DNA of 47,682 nucleotides from Desulforudis sp. (GTDB lineage Bacteria; Bacillota; Desulfotomaculia; Desulfotomaculales; Desulforudaceae): the NCBI GenBank assembly GCA_003604975.1, contig QZIR01000015.1, forward strand, positions 1-47,682, read 5' to 3'. The notes under the pieces are model-generated. The model was not told the origin of the DNA. It made no database searches and saw only the letters and a list, made by a program, of their open reading frames with translations. Positions 7,929-16,279 of this stretch are shown here, piece by piece. Within the stretch, counting starts at the first letter, position 1; each line of letters starts with the position of its first letter. Position numbers and translations under genes: made by a program.

Positions 7929-8687
7929 TCACCATTGGCGCCGAACCTTCCTTGGGAATCTGACCTGGAGAGTTGCCTGAGCTATCCGAAGGCGCTTCAG
8001 GAAGTCGGGCGGAACACTGCGGATCCCGAAATCAGCCTGAAGGTCTTCCGAGACTTCCTTCATATACTGATCAGACACCCGGTCCAGGTTGAAAAGTCTA
8101 TTCACCAGATCCACACAAGTAGCCCGGTCATCAGGCACATCGTATTCCCAGTAGAGGCGGTTCAGGTAGTCGGCGTAGCTTAGGTGTACCGCCAGCCTTT
8201 CCTCTGCTCCCTGCTTAACAATGTATTCCCGCACCGAGGACGGCTCACCAGTTCCAGGTTCCCAACCACAGCACAAAGGAGAAACCCGCTGGACATAACC
8301 CCAAAAAGGGACGGGGCCGTTTTCGGCTTCAACCAGGCCCATGTAGGAACCGATCGGATGCAGTCGGCAGGTACCGGGACGGACAGTGTAGATGCCACAC
8401 AGCTGACCGGTCAGGAATGAACACGGACCGTCCAGGGCACCGCTTAAAAAGACATTGATCCAAAAGGCGCCTTCACTCTCAAGCAACAGTCGGGTGTGAC
8501 GGATTAAGAATTCTCCCGTGCTGATGCCCAGTTCCCGGGCCAGGTACCAGACATCCAGGGGGCTGAGTTGAATACCGATATTCCGGCAGCAGCTGCCGCA
8601 CTGGCGGCAGGAGAAGGTGAACTGGTCTGGCAGGCGTATATCGGACCTGAAGTACAAAGCAGGACACCTCCCGTGAGTATGGCTCAT
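7929..8687 (-). CDS. YkgJ family cysteine cluster protein
   Basis: A 252-residue protein. The N-terminal FSCRQCGSCCRNIGI and, about 65 residues later, GPCSFLTGQLCGIYTVRPGTC followed by RLHP are the paired cysteine motifs of the YkgJ (UPF0153) family, which binds zinc or an iron-sulfur centre. Function is unknown; some members sit with flagellar or methyltransferase genes. The C-terminal 100 residues are helical and poorly conserved. The ribosome binding site before the ATG at 8687 is weak, so the start is less sure than the family. It is alone on its strand here. Confidence 0.82.
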   Translation of the reverse strand: MSHTHGRCPALYFRSDIRLPDQFTFSCRQCGSCCRNIGIQLSPLDVWYLARELGISTGEFLIRHTRLLLESEGAFWINVFLSGALDGPCSFLTGQLCGIYTVRPGTCRLHPIGSYMGLVEAENGPVPFWGYVQRVSPLCCGWEPGTGEPSSVREYIVKQGAEERLAVHLSYADYLNRLYWEYDVPDDRATCVDLVNRLFNLDRVSDQYMKEVSEDLQADFGIRSVPPDFLKRLRIAQATLQVRFPRKVRRQW

Positions 8688-8978
8688 CTCTAAGGTGGGT
8701 CCTGCTCCATCTAAATAACAGTTTTTGCCCGTGAGCTACTGCTTCTTTGTCATATCTTACCAACGCATGAGGGACGTGTCCATCATGGATTTCATGGATT
8801 TACCATTTGAAGCCACGACTCTTTCAGTACCGCGATTTCCACTTCGGTCTCCTGGCATTATTTGGACCTTACCGACTGGATTATGAAGGATTTTGTATTC
8901 TGAGCGAGAAGAGTAGCGTTAGCGTAAAGAACATGCCATCATCACCATCATGCGGTGTAAAAGAAGGTACTATAGACC

Positions 8979-9911
8979 TTGAAAAAGACCTATCTGGCTT
9001 TACTGGCGTATCTCACGGTCTGTGTCGTCTGGGGTTCCACCTACCTGGCGATTCGGATCGGGGTTCAGGATATTTCTTTCCTGCTCTTTGCGGGGATCCG
9101 CTTCACCGTAGCCGGTTCCATAATGTTGATCGTCGCCCGCCTCAGCGGATGGGCGTTTCCAACGTCCTGGAGAGATTACCGGGCCCTGGCAATCGTCGGG
9201 CTTTTACTCCTCTTCGGCGGAAACGGCCTGGTTTGCTGGGCCGAACAGTGGCTGGACTCCGGCCTTACCGCACTGCTGATTGCCACCGTGCCCCTGTTTA
9301 TGGCCGGGATTGAGAACCTGCTGCCCGGTGGTCAACGCACCGGCAGGCTGGGCTGGGTGGGACTTTTCATCGGGTTCGCCGGTGTGGCCTCGCTGGTACA
9401 TCCCACGACCCACGTCGGCACCGACATTCTCCCGGCGATGCTCGGGGTCCTGGCAGCCTCGCTGATTTGGGCGATCGGCTCGATCTATTCGAGGCGGCAT
9501 ACCGTAACCGGGGCGATGCTCACCGGCGTCGGGGTCCAGATGCTGGCGGCTGGGATCTGTCTTTCAGTGGCGGCTATAATAAAGGGGGACACCTCGCTGG
9601 CCGGCGCCTCGTTAGAAAGCCTGGCGGCGCTGCTCTACCTGATCTTCATCGGTTCACTGTTGGCTTACAGCGCCTTTATGTACATGCTGAAGGTGCTTCC
9701 GGCGGCGAAAGCAGGCACCTACGCCTATGTTAACCCCGTGGTGGCCGTGTGCCTGGGCGCCGTAATTTTAAAGGAACCGATAACCGTGGAAACCGTCCTG
9801 GCAGCGGCGATCATTCTCGTCGGGGTGGTGCTGGTGCAGACATCCAAGGTCGCCCCGCCGCCGGAAATCGTGGATGAACAGCCGGTGCTGGCTCAGAAAG
9901 CCCAGGGATAG
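8979..9911 (+). CDS. EamA/DMT superfamily transporter
   Basis: A 310-residue inner-membrane protein with ten hydrophobic segments in two EamA repeats (about 8-140 and 150-290). The first segment carries the typical VVWGSTYLAIRIG, the second half GTYAYVNPVVAVCLGAVILK with EPIT, the standard EamA signature. Such proteins export metabolites or amino acids; the substrate cannot be read. The TTG start at 8979 has only a moderate AAGG-type site. The 291 bases upstream hold no convincing gene. Confidence 0.85.
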   Translation: MKKTYLALLAYLTVCVVWGSTYLAIRIGVQDISFLLFAGIRFTVAGSIMLIVARLSGWAFPTSWRDYRALAIVGLLLLFGGNGLVCWAEQWLDSGLTALLIATVPLFMAGIENLLPGGQRTGRLGWVGLFIGFAGVASLVHPTTHVGTDILPAMLGVLAASLIWAIGSIYSRRHTVTGAMLTGVGVQMLAAGICLSVAAIIKGDTSLAGASLESLAALLYLIFIGSLLAYSAFMYMLKVLPAAKAGTYAYVNPVVAVCLGAVILKEPITVETVLAAAIILVGVVLVQTSKVAPPPEIVDEQPVLAQKAQG

Positions 9912-9922
9912 GAGGCGTATCA

Positions 9923-10138
9923 ATGAACCCGTGGTTAAACCTCTTTCTAATGTTCCTGCTGATCGTCGCTGTGATCGGCTTCGCCATGCTGCTCTATGCC
10001 CGCTTTACACACTTTGTGCGTTGCCCTGAATGCGGCGAAGAAGAACGGATCAACAAGGAAGCTCTGGATTACCAATGCCGGAAGTGCGGGTCAAGCGTGC
10101 TCAAAGGGGGCAAGCCCGTACCGGAAAGGGATAAATAG
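9923..10138 (+). CDS. Small membrane protein with a C-terminal zinc ribbon
   Basis: A 71-residue protein with one N-terminal transmembrane helix (residues 5-27) and a cytoplasmic zinc ribbon formed by CPEC (34-37) and CRKC (52-55). AGGAGG lies 8 bases before the ATG. It begins 12 bases after the transporter gene and is probably co-transcribed. I do not recognise a named family; a membrane-anchored metal-binding adaptor is as much as can be said. Confidence 0.7.
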   Translation: MNPWLNLFLMFLLIVAVIGFAMLLYARFTHFVRCPECGEEERINKEALDYQCRKCGSSVLKGGKPVPERDK

Positions 10139-10202
10139 CCCGATCATATCCTAATTTCAAAGGGATGCTCCCCCCTGGTCCTGATTGTGATACTTTGCTT
10201 GG

Positions 10203-10233
10203 TTGGTCAAAAACACTCTGTTTTTGTTATACT
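10203..10233 (+). promoter_or_regulatory. Promoter with an inverted repeat in its spacer
   Basis: A TTGGTC box (10203-10208) and TATACT (10228-10233) are 19 bases apart; TGGTCA at 10204 would give 18. The spacer contains a perfect 7-bp inverted repeat, CAAAAAC (10208-10214) and GTTTTTG (10220-10226), a possible operator or structure for the downstream gene. Confidence 0.5.
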
Positions 10234-10265
10234 GGTTATTGAAAATACCTGCGGGGAGATGAAAA

Positions 10266-10598
10266 ATGGCTGGTAGAGGCAACGAGGAACCTCCAAGTCC
10301 CAAGGTTATTGTCGAATATCCCCAAGACCATGGTCCGGGCCGAGGGTCACAGGACGACGACTTCCCCCGAACCTATGTGCGGGAATACCGCTCCACCTCC
10401 GGGAAGGGTTCCGCATACAGCTACGTTTATTACGGTCCGCGGAAGGGTCGCCTGTCCACGGTAAAGCTCGGTTTGGTTCTGGCCGCGGTGATGGCGACGC
10501 TGTTTGTACTGGTAGCATTGGGAGGTCTGATCTTCCTGGGCCTGTTTACGGTACTGACCGTAGGCGCCGTTATCGGACGGATCTTTAGGCGAAAGTAA
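10266..10598 (+). CDS. Hypothetical membrane protein with basic, tyrosine-rich N-terminal tail
   Basis: A 110-residue protein. Residues 1-65 are hydrophilic with prolines, glycines and many tyrosines ([20 protein letters not shown]); residues 66-104 hold one or two tightly spaced transmembrane segments, ending in RIFRRK. GGGGAGATG precedes the ATG. It has its own promoter and terminator. No family recognised. Confidence 0.65.
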   Translation: MAGRGNEEPPSPKVIVEYPQDHGPGRGSQDDDFPRTYVREYRSTSGKGSAYSYVYYGPRKGRLSTVKLGLVLAAVMATLFVLVALGGLIFLGLFTVLTVGAVIGRIFRRK

Positions 10599-10615
10599 AC
10601 GTTTCTCAAGAATGA

Positions 10616-10650
10616 AACAACCCCCCGGTACAACCGGGGGGTTGTTTTCC
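10616..10650 (+). terminator. Strong rho-independent terminator
   Basis: A 13-bp perfect stem AACAACCCCCCGG/CCGGGGGGTTGTT (10616-10645) followed by TTCC, 17 bases after the stop of the preceding gene. It also separates this gene from the convergent rubredoxin remnant. Confidence 0.85.
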
Positions 10651-10658
10651 ATCTATGG

Positions 10659-10817
10659 CTAGTCTTTAAGCCGTGTAAACGCATCCTTTCCCAGGTCATA
10701 CAGCGGGCCAGCCAGTCGTCCGGCAGATCCTCAAACGCCGTCCCCGGCGTAATGCCCTCGGCTCCCTCGGCCGGGTTATAAATGTAACCGCAGACACACT
10801 CCCACTTTTGAGTTCAT
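10659..10817 (-). pseudogene. Rubredoxin pseudogene
   Basis: Missed by simple ORF calling because it is broken. The minus strand keeps a perfect GGAGG 8 bases before an ATG (10817-10815). A +1 shift just after the start leads to [18 protein letters not shown] and [13 protein letters not shown], unmistakable rubredoxin; the first metal motif is CxC because one codon is gone. A second shift leads to [11 protein letters not shown] and a stop at 10661, the rubredoxin C-terminus, but the second CPxCG is lost: where TGC and TGT are expected there are GGC and TAT. Three of the four features needed to bind iron are thus damaged, so this is true decay, not a sequencing slip. Confidence 0.85.
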
Positions 10818-10869
10818 AAAGAACACCTCCTACATCTTGTCTAATGTCCAGCAAAAGAGATTTGTATAA

Positions 10870-11805
10870 TCAAACCGCTTCGACTCCGGGCTCCGGTACG
10901 ATGAGGCGCCCGCGGTCAGCATCCAGTACGGCCTTAACCCCCAGCGGCAGCGTCGCCTTCTCTACCTCGTGCCCGAGCGCCAGTCCGTACACTGCGGGTA
11001 CGCCGACCCGGCCTAACACCTCTCGCAGGACCTCGAGTAACCCGACCCCTTTGGTGGCCCCCCCGGTGGAGTAGCCAAAGACAACGCCGGCGACCCCGTC
11101 GAATTTCCCGGCCAGCTTAAGATGCGTAAGCATCCGGTCCACTCGGTAGGCCTCTTCACCCACTTCTTCCAGGAAGAGGATGCGCCCTTTGGTTTCGATC
11201 TCAGAACTTGTTCCCAGGCTGGCCGCCACCAGGGTCAGATTACCCCCGGTCAGTGCGCCCACGGCCCGGCCGCCCACCAAGGTCTCCACCTTCTTCCCGT
11301 CACTAGGCCTCGTAATTTCCCCGACCACCCCCGGTGCCGTCACGGCCTTCCGGAAATGCTCGATTGTGTAAGCGGTTGCTCCGCCCCCGAAATCGGTGGC
11401 CAGCATCGGCCCATGAAAAGTGACAAAACCGCACAGGCGTTGAAAAGCCAGGTGCAGGGTGGTCATATCGCTGAAACCGATAAAGACCTTCGGGTTCTTT
11501 TTAATCAGTTGAAAATCGAGAAGCGGGATGAGGCGTATACTGCCGTATCCGCCCCGCAGGCAAAGGATGCCGTCCACTTCCGGATCCGCAAACATCTCCA
11601 TCAGGTCGCTGGCCCGTTCCGGATCCTTGCCGGCCAGATACCCCGATTTGCGGCCCCAGAAGCGGCCGGTCTTTACCCTGAATCCCATGCTCTGGAGCCG
11701 ACTGATCCCACGGTCGGTCATTTCCGGATTGGACGGGTACCCGGCCGGGGCCACCAGGCCCAGCATGCTGCCGGGCTTTAGCGCCGGTGGCTTGCGTAAA
11801 TCCAT
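10870..11805 (-). CDS. LD-carboxypeptidase / MccF-like serine peptidase (S66)
   Basis: A 311-residue S66 peptidase. The nucleophile serine is S112 in FIGFSDMTTLH, the acid is probably E213 in ILFLEEVGEE, and the histidine H279 in LALGHE; the N-terminal VAPAGYP and LRGGYGS motifs are also typical. Family members cleave the LD bond of murein tetrapeptides during cell-wall recycling (LdcA) or inactivate microcin C (MccF); context does not decide between them. Start: ATG with GGAGGAGG 8 bases upstream. No signal peptide, so it acts in the cytoplasm. Confidence 0.9.
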   Translation of the reverse strand: MDLRKPPALKPGSMLGLVAPAGYPSNPEMTDRGISRLQSMGFRVKTGRFWGRKSGYLAGKDPERASDLMEMFADPEVDGILCLRGGYGSIRLIPLLDFQLIKKNPKVFIGFSDMTTLHLAFQRLCGFVTFHGPMLATDFGGGATAYTIEHFRKAVTAPGVVGEITRPSDGKKVETLVGGRAVGALTGGNLTLVAASLGTSSEIETKGRILFLEEVGEEAYRVDRMLTHLKLAGKFDGVAGVVFGYSTGGATKGVGLLEVLREVLGRVGVPAVYGLALGHEVEKATLPLGVKAVLDADRGRLIVPEPGVEAV

Positions 11806-11830
11806 ACGCTTATCCTCCTCCCCGTATTCA

Positions 11831-12625
11831 TTAATGCATCGGGTGGGCTGTACCTGCTAGAGGCTTCGCAGGCGCCACCGGGACCGGTGCACCCATCCTG
11901 ATGATACGACTCAGTCCGTCACCGATGTGGTGCAGTTCCTCTTCCTGCCCAAGACCGAAGTGGCGGTTAACCTCGCCCAGGAGGGTGCGGAAGCACTCCA
12001 GACCCAGGACGAGTGCAGTCGTGATCAACTCCCCGTCATCCTCCCCGTCAATCCCGATCGGACGGTTATCGTTGACCAGTAGGAAGTGGTAGACCCCCGC
12101 CACGTTACCGTGGGTCATATCACAGGCTATTTTGTAGAGCGTCTTGTGTGGTTCGCTCATATGCACCCTTCGGGCGGTATCGGTGATCGTCAGCCCGCTC
12201 CAGTTGTTCGCCTTGGGATACCGCTCCTTCATGGCCTTGAAACGCTGCTCCACGACGTCCAGCGTGGCCTGGTCCTCATCGCGCAGGGCATCGGGATCGA
12301 CCTCCTGGATGAACTTCAGGTACTTGTAGTTGCGGATGTGGGCGTAGTCCAGATACAGCTGGGCTAGTTGATCCGGATCAGTGCCAATGTAGAGCAGGTT
12401 CAAGGTGTCTTCGTACAGCGCGCGTACCAGCATCATGGCCGGCTCGCCCAGGTCCTCGTTCGCCAACGCGGTGATGCCCTTAAAGGTCCTTCTTCCCCTG
12501 GAGAAGAAGAGCTGCAGCACCCTATCGTATGCCGAGGCATCCTGGATGATTACACTTGCCGTCCGCTCCGCTAGGTTCTCCAGTGTTTCCGCGAATTCTT
12601 TCACGTCCCTCAGTGTTTCGGTCAC
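11831..12625 (-). CDS. DUF5677-type protein, function unknown
   Basis: A 264-residue soluble, mostly helical protein. The central VRALYEDTLNLLYI and later DMTHGNVAGVYHFL, with spaced histidines and aspartates, fit the pattern of DUF5677-type proteins, for which no reaction is known. GTG at 12625 follows AAAGGAG. The gap to the LD-carboxypeptidase is 25 bases, so the two form an operon. The C-terminal tail rich in proline and alanine looks disordered. Confidence 0.65.
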   Translation of the reverse strand: MTETLRDVKEFAETLENLAERTASVIIQDASAYDRVLQLFFSRGRRTFKGITALANEDLGEPAMMLVRALYEDTLNLLYIGTDPDQLAQLYLDYAHIRNYKYLKFIQEVDPDALRDEDQATLDVVEQRFKAMKERYPKANNWSGLTITDTARRVHMSEPHKTLYKIACDMTHGNVAGVYHFLLVNDNRPIGIDGEDDGELITTALVLGLECFRTLLGEVNRHFGLGQEEELHHIGDGLSRIIRMGAPVPVAPAKPLAGTAHPMH

Positions 12626-12736
12626 GTCTTGCTCCTTTCGCTACGTCTTCCTTACCTTACTTATTCCTAACCAAACACGGGACAATCTATGTTTTTGGGT
12701 ATCCTAAGGACAGCTACCGGGAAAGGAGGGGAGTAC

Positions 12737-12862
12737 TTGCCAAAGTACAACAACCTGGATGAGGTCCCAATCGCCGAGCTGGGTGAAGATGAGCTCCGGG
12801 CAATCCGTGAGCTGGAGGCGCGTTTGGGCGACCGGTACTACCTGATCGCCTTCAAGCACTAG
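12737..12862 (+). CDS. Small hypothetical protein, 41 residues
   Basis: The TTG at 12737 is preceded by AAAGGAGG with 6-8 bases spacing, an excellent ribosome binding site. It encodes a compact acidic peptide (VPIAELGEDELRAIRELEAR, then a short aromatic end, RYYLIAFKH) predicted to form a helix. The strong site and amphipathic helix argue that it is real. No family recognised. Confidence 0.6.
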   Translation: MPKYNNLDEVPIAELGEDELRAIRELEARLGDRYYLIAFKH

Positions 12863-12980
12863 CCACCCGAAAAGAGAGTGGGATTCCTCCAGCAAACTGA
12901 TCCCGTAATAAAGGATTTCGGGGACCAGCAGCTAATATTACTATCCTTATGGGCTCGGTTTCGCCGTTGGAGGTATTGAA

Positions 12981-13673
12981 TTGATCGGGACGATTGTAAA
13001 TACGGTTGCCATCGTGGCCGGCACCCTGGTCGGAGTGGCTATCCGCAAAGGCATTCCTGATCGTATTGGAGACACGGTCATGCAGGGTCTCGGTCTCGCC
13101 GTGATCCTGATTGGCCTGCAAATGGCCTTCCAGACTCAAAACCCCCTAATCGTTATCGGCAGTATCGTCGTCGGGGCGATCATCGGAGAATTGATTGACA
13201 TTGAACGATGGCTGAACCGGTTCGGGACGTGGCTGGAGAGCCGCTTCGGGAATGGCGCGGAGGGTGGTATCGCACGGGGTTTTGTCACGGCCAGCCTGCT
13301 TTACTGTGTGGGGGCCATGGCCATTTTGGGCGCGCTCGAAGACGGGCTCACGGGCCAGCCCAATACCCTGTTCGCCAAGTCCATGCTGGACGGGGTCACC
13401 TCGGTGATCCTGTCCTCCACCCTGGGCATCGGGGTCTTGTTCTCGGCCGTGCCCGTTTTCGTCTACCAGGGGGCGATTACCCTTACGGCCTCTTCCGTGG
13501 CCCCGGTCCTAAGCACCTGGGTGATCGCAGAACTCACGGCCACCGGGGGCCTGTTGATTCTCGCCATCGGTATTAACATCCTGGGCATGGCCAGGATCCG
13601 GGTAGGAAACCTGCTGCCCGCCATCTTTATTGCCGTGTTTGCCACGATCATCATCGAGCGCTTCTTCGCCTGA
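12981..13673 (+). CDS. DUF554 family membrane protein
   Basis: A 230-residue membrane protein with about seven hydrophobic segments. The start MIGTIVNTVAIVAGTLVG, the GLGLAVILIGLQMA segment, GAIIGELIDIERWLNRFG, and YCVGAMAILGALEDGL are hallmarks of DUF554 (YdfK/YqgA). The family is thought to be a transporter or channel of unknown substrate. TTG start with GGAGG 7 bases upstream. Confidence 0.88.
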   Translation: MIGTIVNTVAIVAGTLVGVAIRKGIPDRIGDTVMQGLGLAVILIGLQMAFQTQNPLIVIGSIVVGAIIGELIDIERWLNRFGTWLESRFGNGAEGGIARGFVTASLLYCVGAMAILGALEDGLTGQPNTLFAKSMLDGVTSVILSSTLGIGVLFSAVPVFVYQGAITLTASSVAPVLSTWVIAELTATGGLLILAIGINILGMARIRVGNLLPAIFIAVFATIIIERFFA

Positions 13674-13739
13674 TTTGACAAACACATCCCGGATCATCGA
13701 CCATGGACATAAGGAAAAACCGGAACGGAGGTATACCGC

Positions 13740-13982
13740 ATGTCCCGGTTGGTAAAGGTCGCCACGTTTTTCAGTCCCGCTGAAGCCCACCTCTTTAAGG
13801 ACCTTCTCGACGCCCAAGGCATCACCGGGTACCTGTTTGACGAACAGTTGCAGGTGCTGATTCCTCATCCTATGGGCGGTATCAAGCTCATGGTTGCTGA
13901 GGAAGACCGGCAACGAGCCATAGAATTGATCCAGGAACTGGAACAGTCCGACGAAACAGAGATCCGCTACCTGGACGAATAG
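13740..13982 (+). CDS. DUF2007 family protein
   Basis: An 80-residue protein whose pattern (LVKVATFFSPAEAHLFKDLL, a short strand, and GGIKLMVAEEDRQRAIELI) fits DUF2007, a small ferredoxin-like fold annotated as putative signal-transducing protein. GGAGG lies 8 bases before the ATG. It stands 66 bases after the DUF554 gene and may share its transcript. It ends convergent with the methyltransferase. Confidence 0.8.
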   Translation: MSRLVKVATFFSPAEAHLFKDLLDAQGITGYLFDEQLQVLIPHPMGGIKLMVAEEDRQRAIELIQELEQSDETEIRYLDE

Positions 13983-13995
13983 CTTCTGTCTTCAA

Positions 13996-14583
13996 TCACC
14001 GGAGGGCCCTGATGACAAACACGTCCGCACCGTCCACCACATCCCGCACTTCAAAACCTGCATCCGTCAACATCGTCTGCATTATCGAAACAGGGGGAAG
14101 CATATCTTCGCCTACGGCGCCGCCTATCTGCCGATGCATGCGGTTTACCGCTTCGCGGCTGCTCGTATGGCAGATGACCAGAATACCGCCGGGTCTGAGA
14201 ACGCGGCTGATCTCCGTCAGGGCGGCCGCCTTGTCCGGAAAATGTGGAAAGACGTTATTGCAGATAGCAGCATCGAAAGCGGACGCCTCAAAGGGCAGTT
14301 GAGCGGCATCGGCCTCGACGAACCGCGCATTAGGTCCGAATTTCTTGGACCGGGCGTAAACAACCATTTCGCCGGCAAAGTCCACCCCCGTGACCTCTCC
14401 CGCTTCTCCTACCGCTTCGAGCAGAATAGGCGTTAGTATTCCTGTTCCACACCCCACGTCTAACACTCGAAAGCCTTTTCCAAGACCAGTGCCGGCGACG
14501 ATTCCGGTTAGTATGTCCGGGGCTTCCGGAGCGACCAAGTCGTCCCACTTTTCCGCCAGGTTGTTGAAAAACTCTTTCCGCAC
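13996..14583 (-). CDS. Class I SAM-dependent methyltransferase of the metal-uptake operon
   Basis: A 195-residue methyltransferase: FRVLDVGCGTGILTPIL (motif I), VTGVDFAGEMV, ARFVEADAAQLPF and ISRVLRPGGILVICH are the standard SAM-fold motifs. The GTG start follows the TAA of the permease gene without a gap, so translation is coupled. The position at the end of a metal ABC operon suggests a role linked to the metal, for example a zinc-dependent or metallophore-modifying enzyme, but substrate cannot be read. About 14 bases separate its end from the convergent DUF2007 gene. Confidence 0.8.
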   Translation of the reverse strand: MRKEFFNNLAEKWDDLVAPEAPDILTGIVAGTGLGKGFRVLDVGCGTGILTPILLEAVGEAGEVTGVDFAGEMVVYARSKKFGPNARFVEADAAQLPFEASAFDAAICNNVFPHFPDKAAALTEISRVLRPGGILVICHTSSREAVNRMHRQIGGAVGEDMLPPVSIMQTMLTDAGFEVRDVVDGADVFVIRALR

Positions 14584-15444
14584 TTACTGGATGCCCTCCG
14601 TTTCTGTCAGTTGTTTGACCCTGCGCTTTGGTGAGAAGACACTGGCCAGTACAAAGACCAGGGTGGAGAAGACAACAATCGTTGCCCCGCTCGGCAGATT
14701 GAACAGGTAGGCAAGGGCCAGCCCCGTCCAGCATGAAAGGACTCCGAAGCACCCGGCCAGTACGAAAAGCGCGCGCAGGCTGTATGTCAGCTGATAAGCC
14801 GCCGCCGCCGGGTTAAGGATCAGGCTGAAGATCAGGAGACCGCCAATCGGTTGCAGAGATACGGTCACCGTCAGACCGGTCAATAGCAGCAGCCCGTAGA
14901 GGGTCCAAGTAGCAGGCAGGCCGACCGCCAGGGCGATCTCCCGGCTGAAAATAACGGCCTGTACCTCTTTAAAAAACACCGTCACCGTTCCAAGAACCAG
15001 GACCGCCGCAACTCCCAATAAGACAAGATGCTCAGGGGTTACGGTGAGGATGCTTCCCCACATCAAACCCAGCGCCTGGGTCTTCGGCCCTGGCATTAAC
15101 CCGAGAAACAGAAACGATAACCCCAGCATCAGCGAGAATACAATGCCCAGTGAGGTGTCAGGGTTGAAATCACCCCGGTCAGCCAACGGCCCGATTGCCG
15201 CTGCTGCCCCCAGGCTGAACACGAAGGCTCCCGCCACCGGGTTAAACCCAAAAAACAAAGCAATGATCGCCCCGGCAAAGGCTGCGTGAGACAGGCAAAC
15301 CCCGATGAAAGACAGATGCATACTGACCACGAAGACCCCTACCAGGGAGCAGGCAATGCCGCCGAGCAAGCCGGCAAGCAAGGCATTCCGCATAAACTCG
15401 TACTCAAATAAGCCTAAGCCGGTCAGCCTCCTCTTCGTGTTCAT
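14584..15444 (-). CDS. znuB: Metal ABC transporter permease (ZnuB/MntB family)
   Basis: A 286-residue ABC-3 family permease with eight to nine hydrophobic segments; EYEFMRNALLAGLLGGIACS, IGVCLSHAAFAGAIIALFFG and VSLQPIGGLLIFSLILNPAA are the conserved blocks. It forms the channel for zinc or manganese with the ATPase and binding protein. The frame overlaps the ATPase gene by 41 bases if it starts at ATG 15444. The family usually starts close to EYEFM, and GAGGAGG at about 15430 has no good start 5-10 bases after it, so the start is uncertain; ATG 15393 is another option. Confidence 0.88.
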   Translation of the reverse strand: MNTKRRLTGLGLFEYEFMRNALLAGLLGGIACSLVGVFVVSMHLSFIGVCLSHAAFAGAIIALFFGFNPVAGAFVFSLGAAAAIGPLADRGDFNPDTSLGIVFSLMLGLSFLFLGLMPGPKTQALGLMWGSILTVTPEHLVLLGVAAVLVLGTVTVFFKEVQAVIFSREIALAVGLPATWTLYGLLLLTGLTVTVSLQPIGGLLIFSLILNPAAAAYQLTYSLRALFVLAGCFGVLSCWTGLALAYLFNLPSGATIVVFSTLVFVLASVFSPKRRVKQLTETEGIQ

Positions 15445-16240
15445 GGTTGTGAACGTGACCGGGAGCGTGGCAACACAGCGGACTTATCCCGTACACTTCC
15501 TGTATGTTTGCATCGGACAACACCACTTCGGGCGACCCGCCGGCAAAGACTAAACCCTGCCGCATCAGGACCACCCGATCGCACAGGTGGAAGGTCTCGC
15601 GCGGGTCGTGACTGACCAGCAGGGTGGTCAAACCCCGGGCACGGTGTATGGAGTACATCAGTTCCAGCACATCCTGGCGTGAACGCCAGTCCAGCGATGC
15701 CGTCGGCTCGTCAAGAAGCAATATTTCAGGTTCTTGGGCCAGGGCCCGGGCAATTGCCGTCCTCTGCTGCTCTCCGCCTGAGAGATGTCCGAAAGGCCGC
15801 CCTGCGAGGGGTGTCATCCCGACCAGTTCAATCAATTCGTCAACCAGCTGCCAATCCTCCCTTTTCGGACGCCGCCCAAGGCCCATTTGCCCATAGCGCC
15901 CGATCATCACCGCTTCACGTACGTTTACGGGCAAACGGGGATCCACATTTTGTCCCTGGGGTACAAATCCGATGCGCGTCCGCATCCGGCGTGCGGCATT
16001 ACCGAGACGGAAGTCGCGCCCCCGCCGTCCGGCCTGCATGCGGTAACCCAGGACTGTTGCCTCTCCGTGCAGCAAGCGGCCGAGCCCGTTAATCACGGTC
16101 AGGATGGTGGTCTTTCCGGCCCCGTTGGGGCCGACAATACCCACCATCTCGCCCTTCCCGATCTCCAGCGAAACCCTTCGCAGCGCCACATCCTCGCGAT
16201 ATGAAACGGTCACATCCCGGAGAACAATCGCAGTCTCCAC
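15404..16240 (-). CDS. znuC: Metal ABC transporter ATP-binding protein (ZnuC/MntA family)
   Basis: A 278-residue ABC ATPase: Walker A GPNGAGKT, Q-loop FVPQGQNVDP, signature LSGGEQQR, Walker B ILLLDEP and the switch histidine in LLVSHD are all present. The C-terminus carries a metal-binding-like tail, CCHAPGHVHNHEHEEE, as seen in several zinc or nickel proteins. A GTG start lies at 16240. It sits between the binding protein (39 bases upstream) and the permease (overlapping) in one operon. Confidence 0.9.
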   Translation of the reverse strand: METAIVLRDVTVSYREDVALRRVSLEIGKGEMVGIVGPNGAGKTTILTVINGLGRLLHGEATVLGYRMQAGRRGRDFRLGNAARRMRTRIGFVPQGQNVDPRLPVNVREAVMIGRYGQMGLGRRPKREDWQLVDELIELVGMTPLAGRPFGHLSGGEQQRTAIARALAQEPEILLLDEPTASLDWRSRQDVLELMYSIHRARGLTTLLVSHDPRETFHLCDRVVLMRQGLVFAGGSPEVVLSDANIQEVYGISPLCCHAPGHVHNHEHEEEADRLRLI

Positions 16241-16279
16241 CCCAATAAGCCCCCGTTCTACCCGCAGTTCCCGTGAGAT

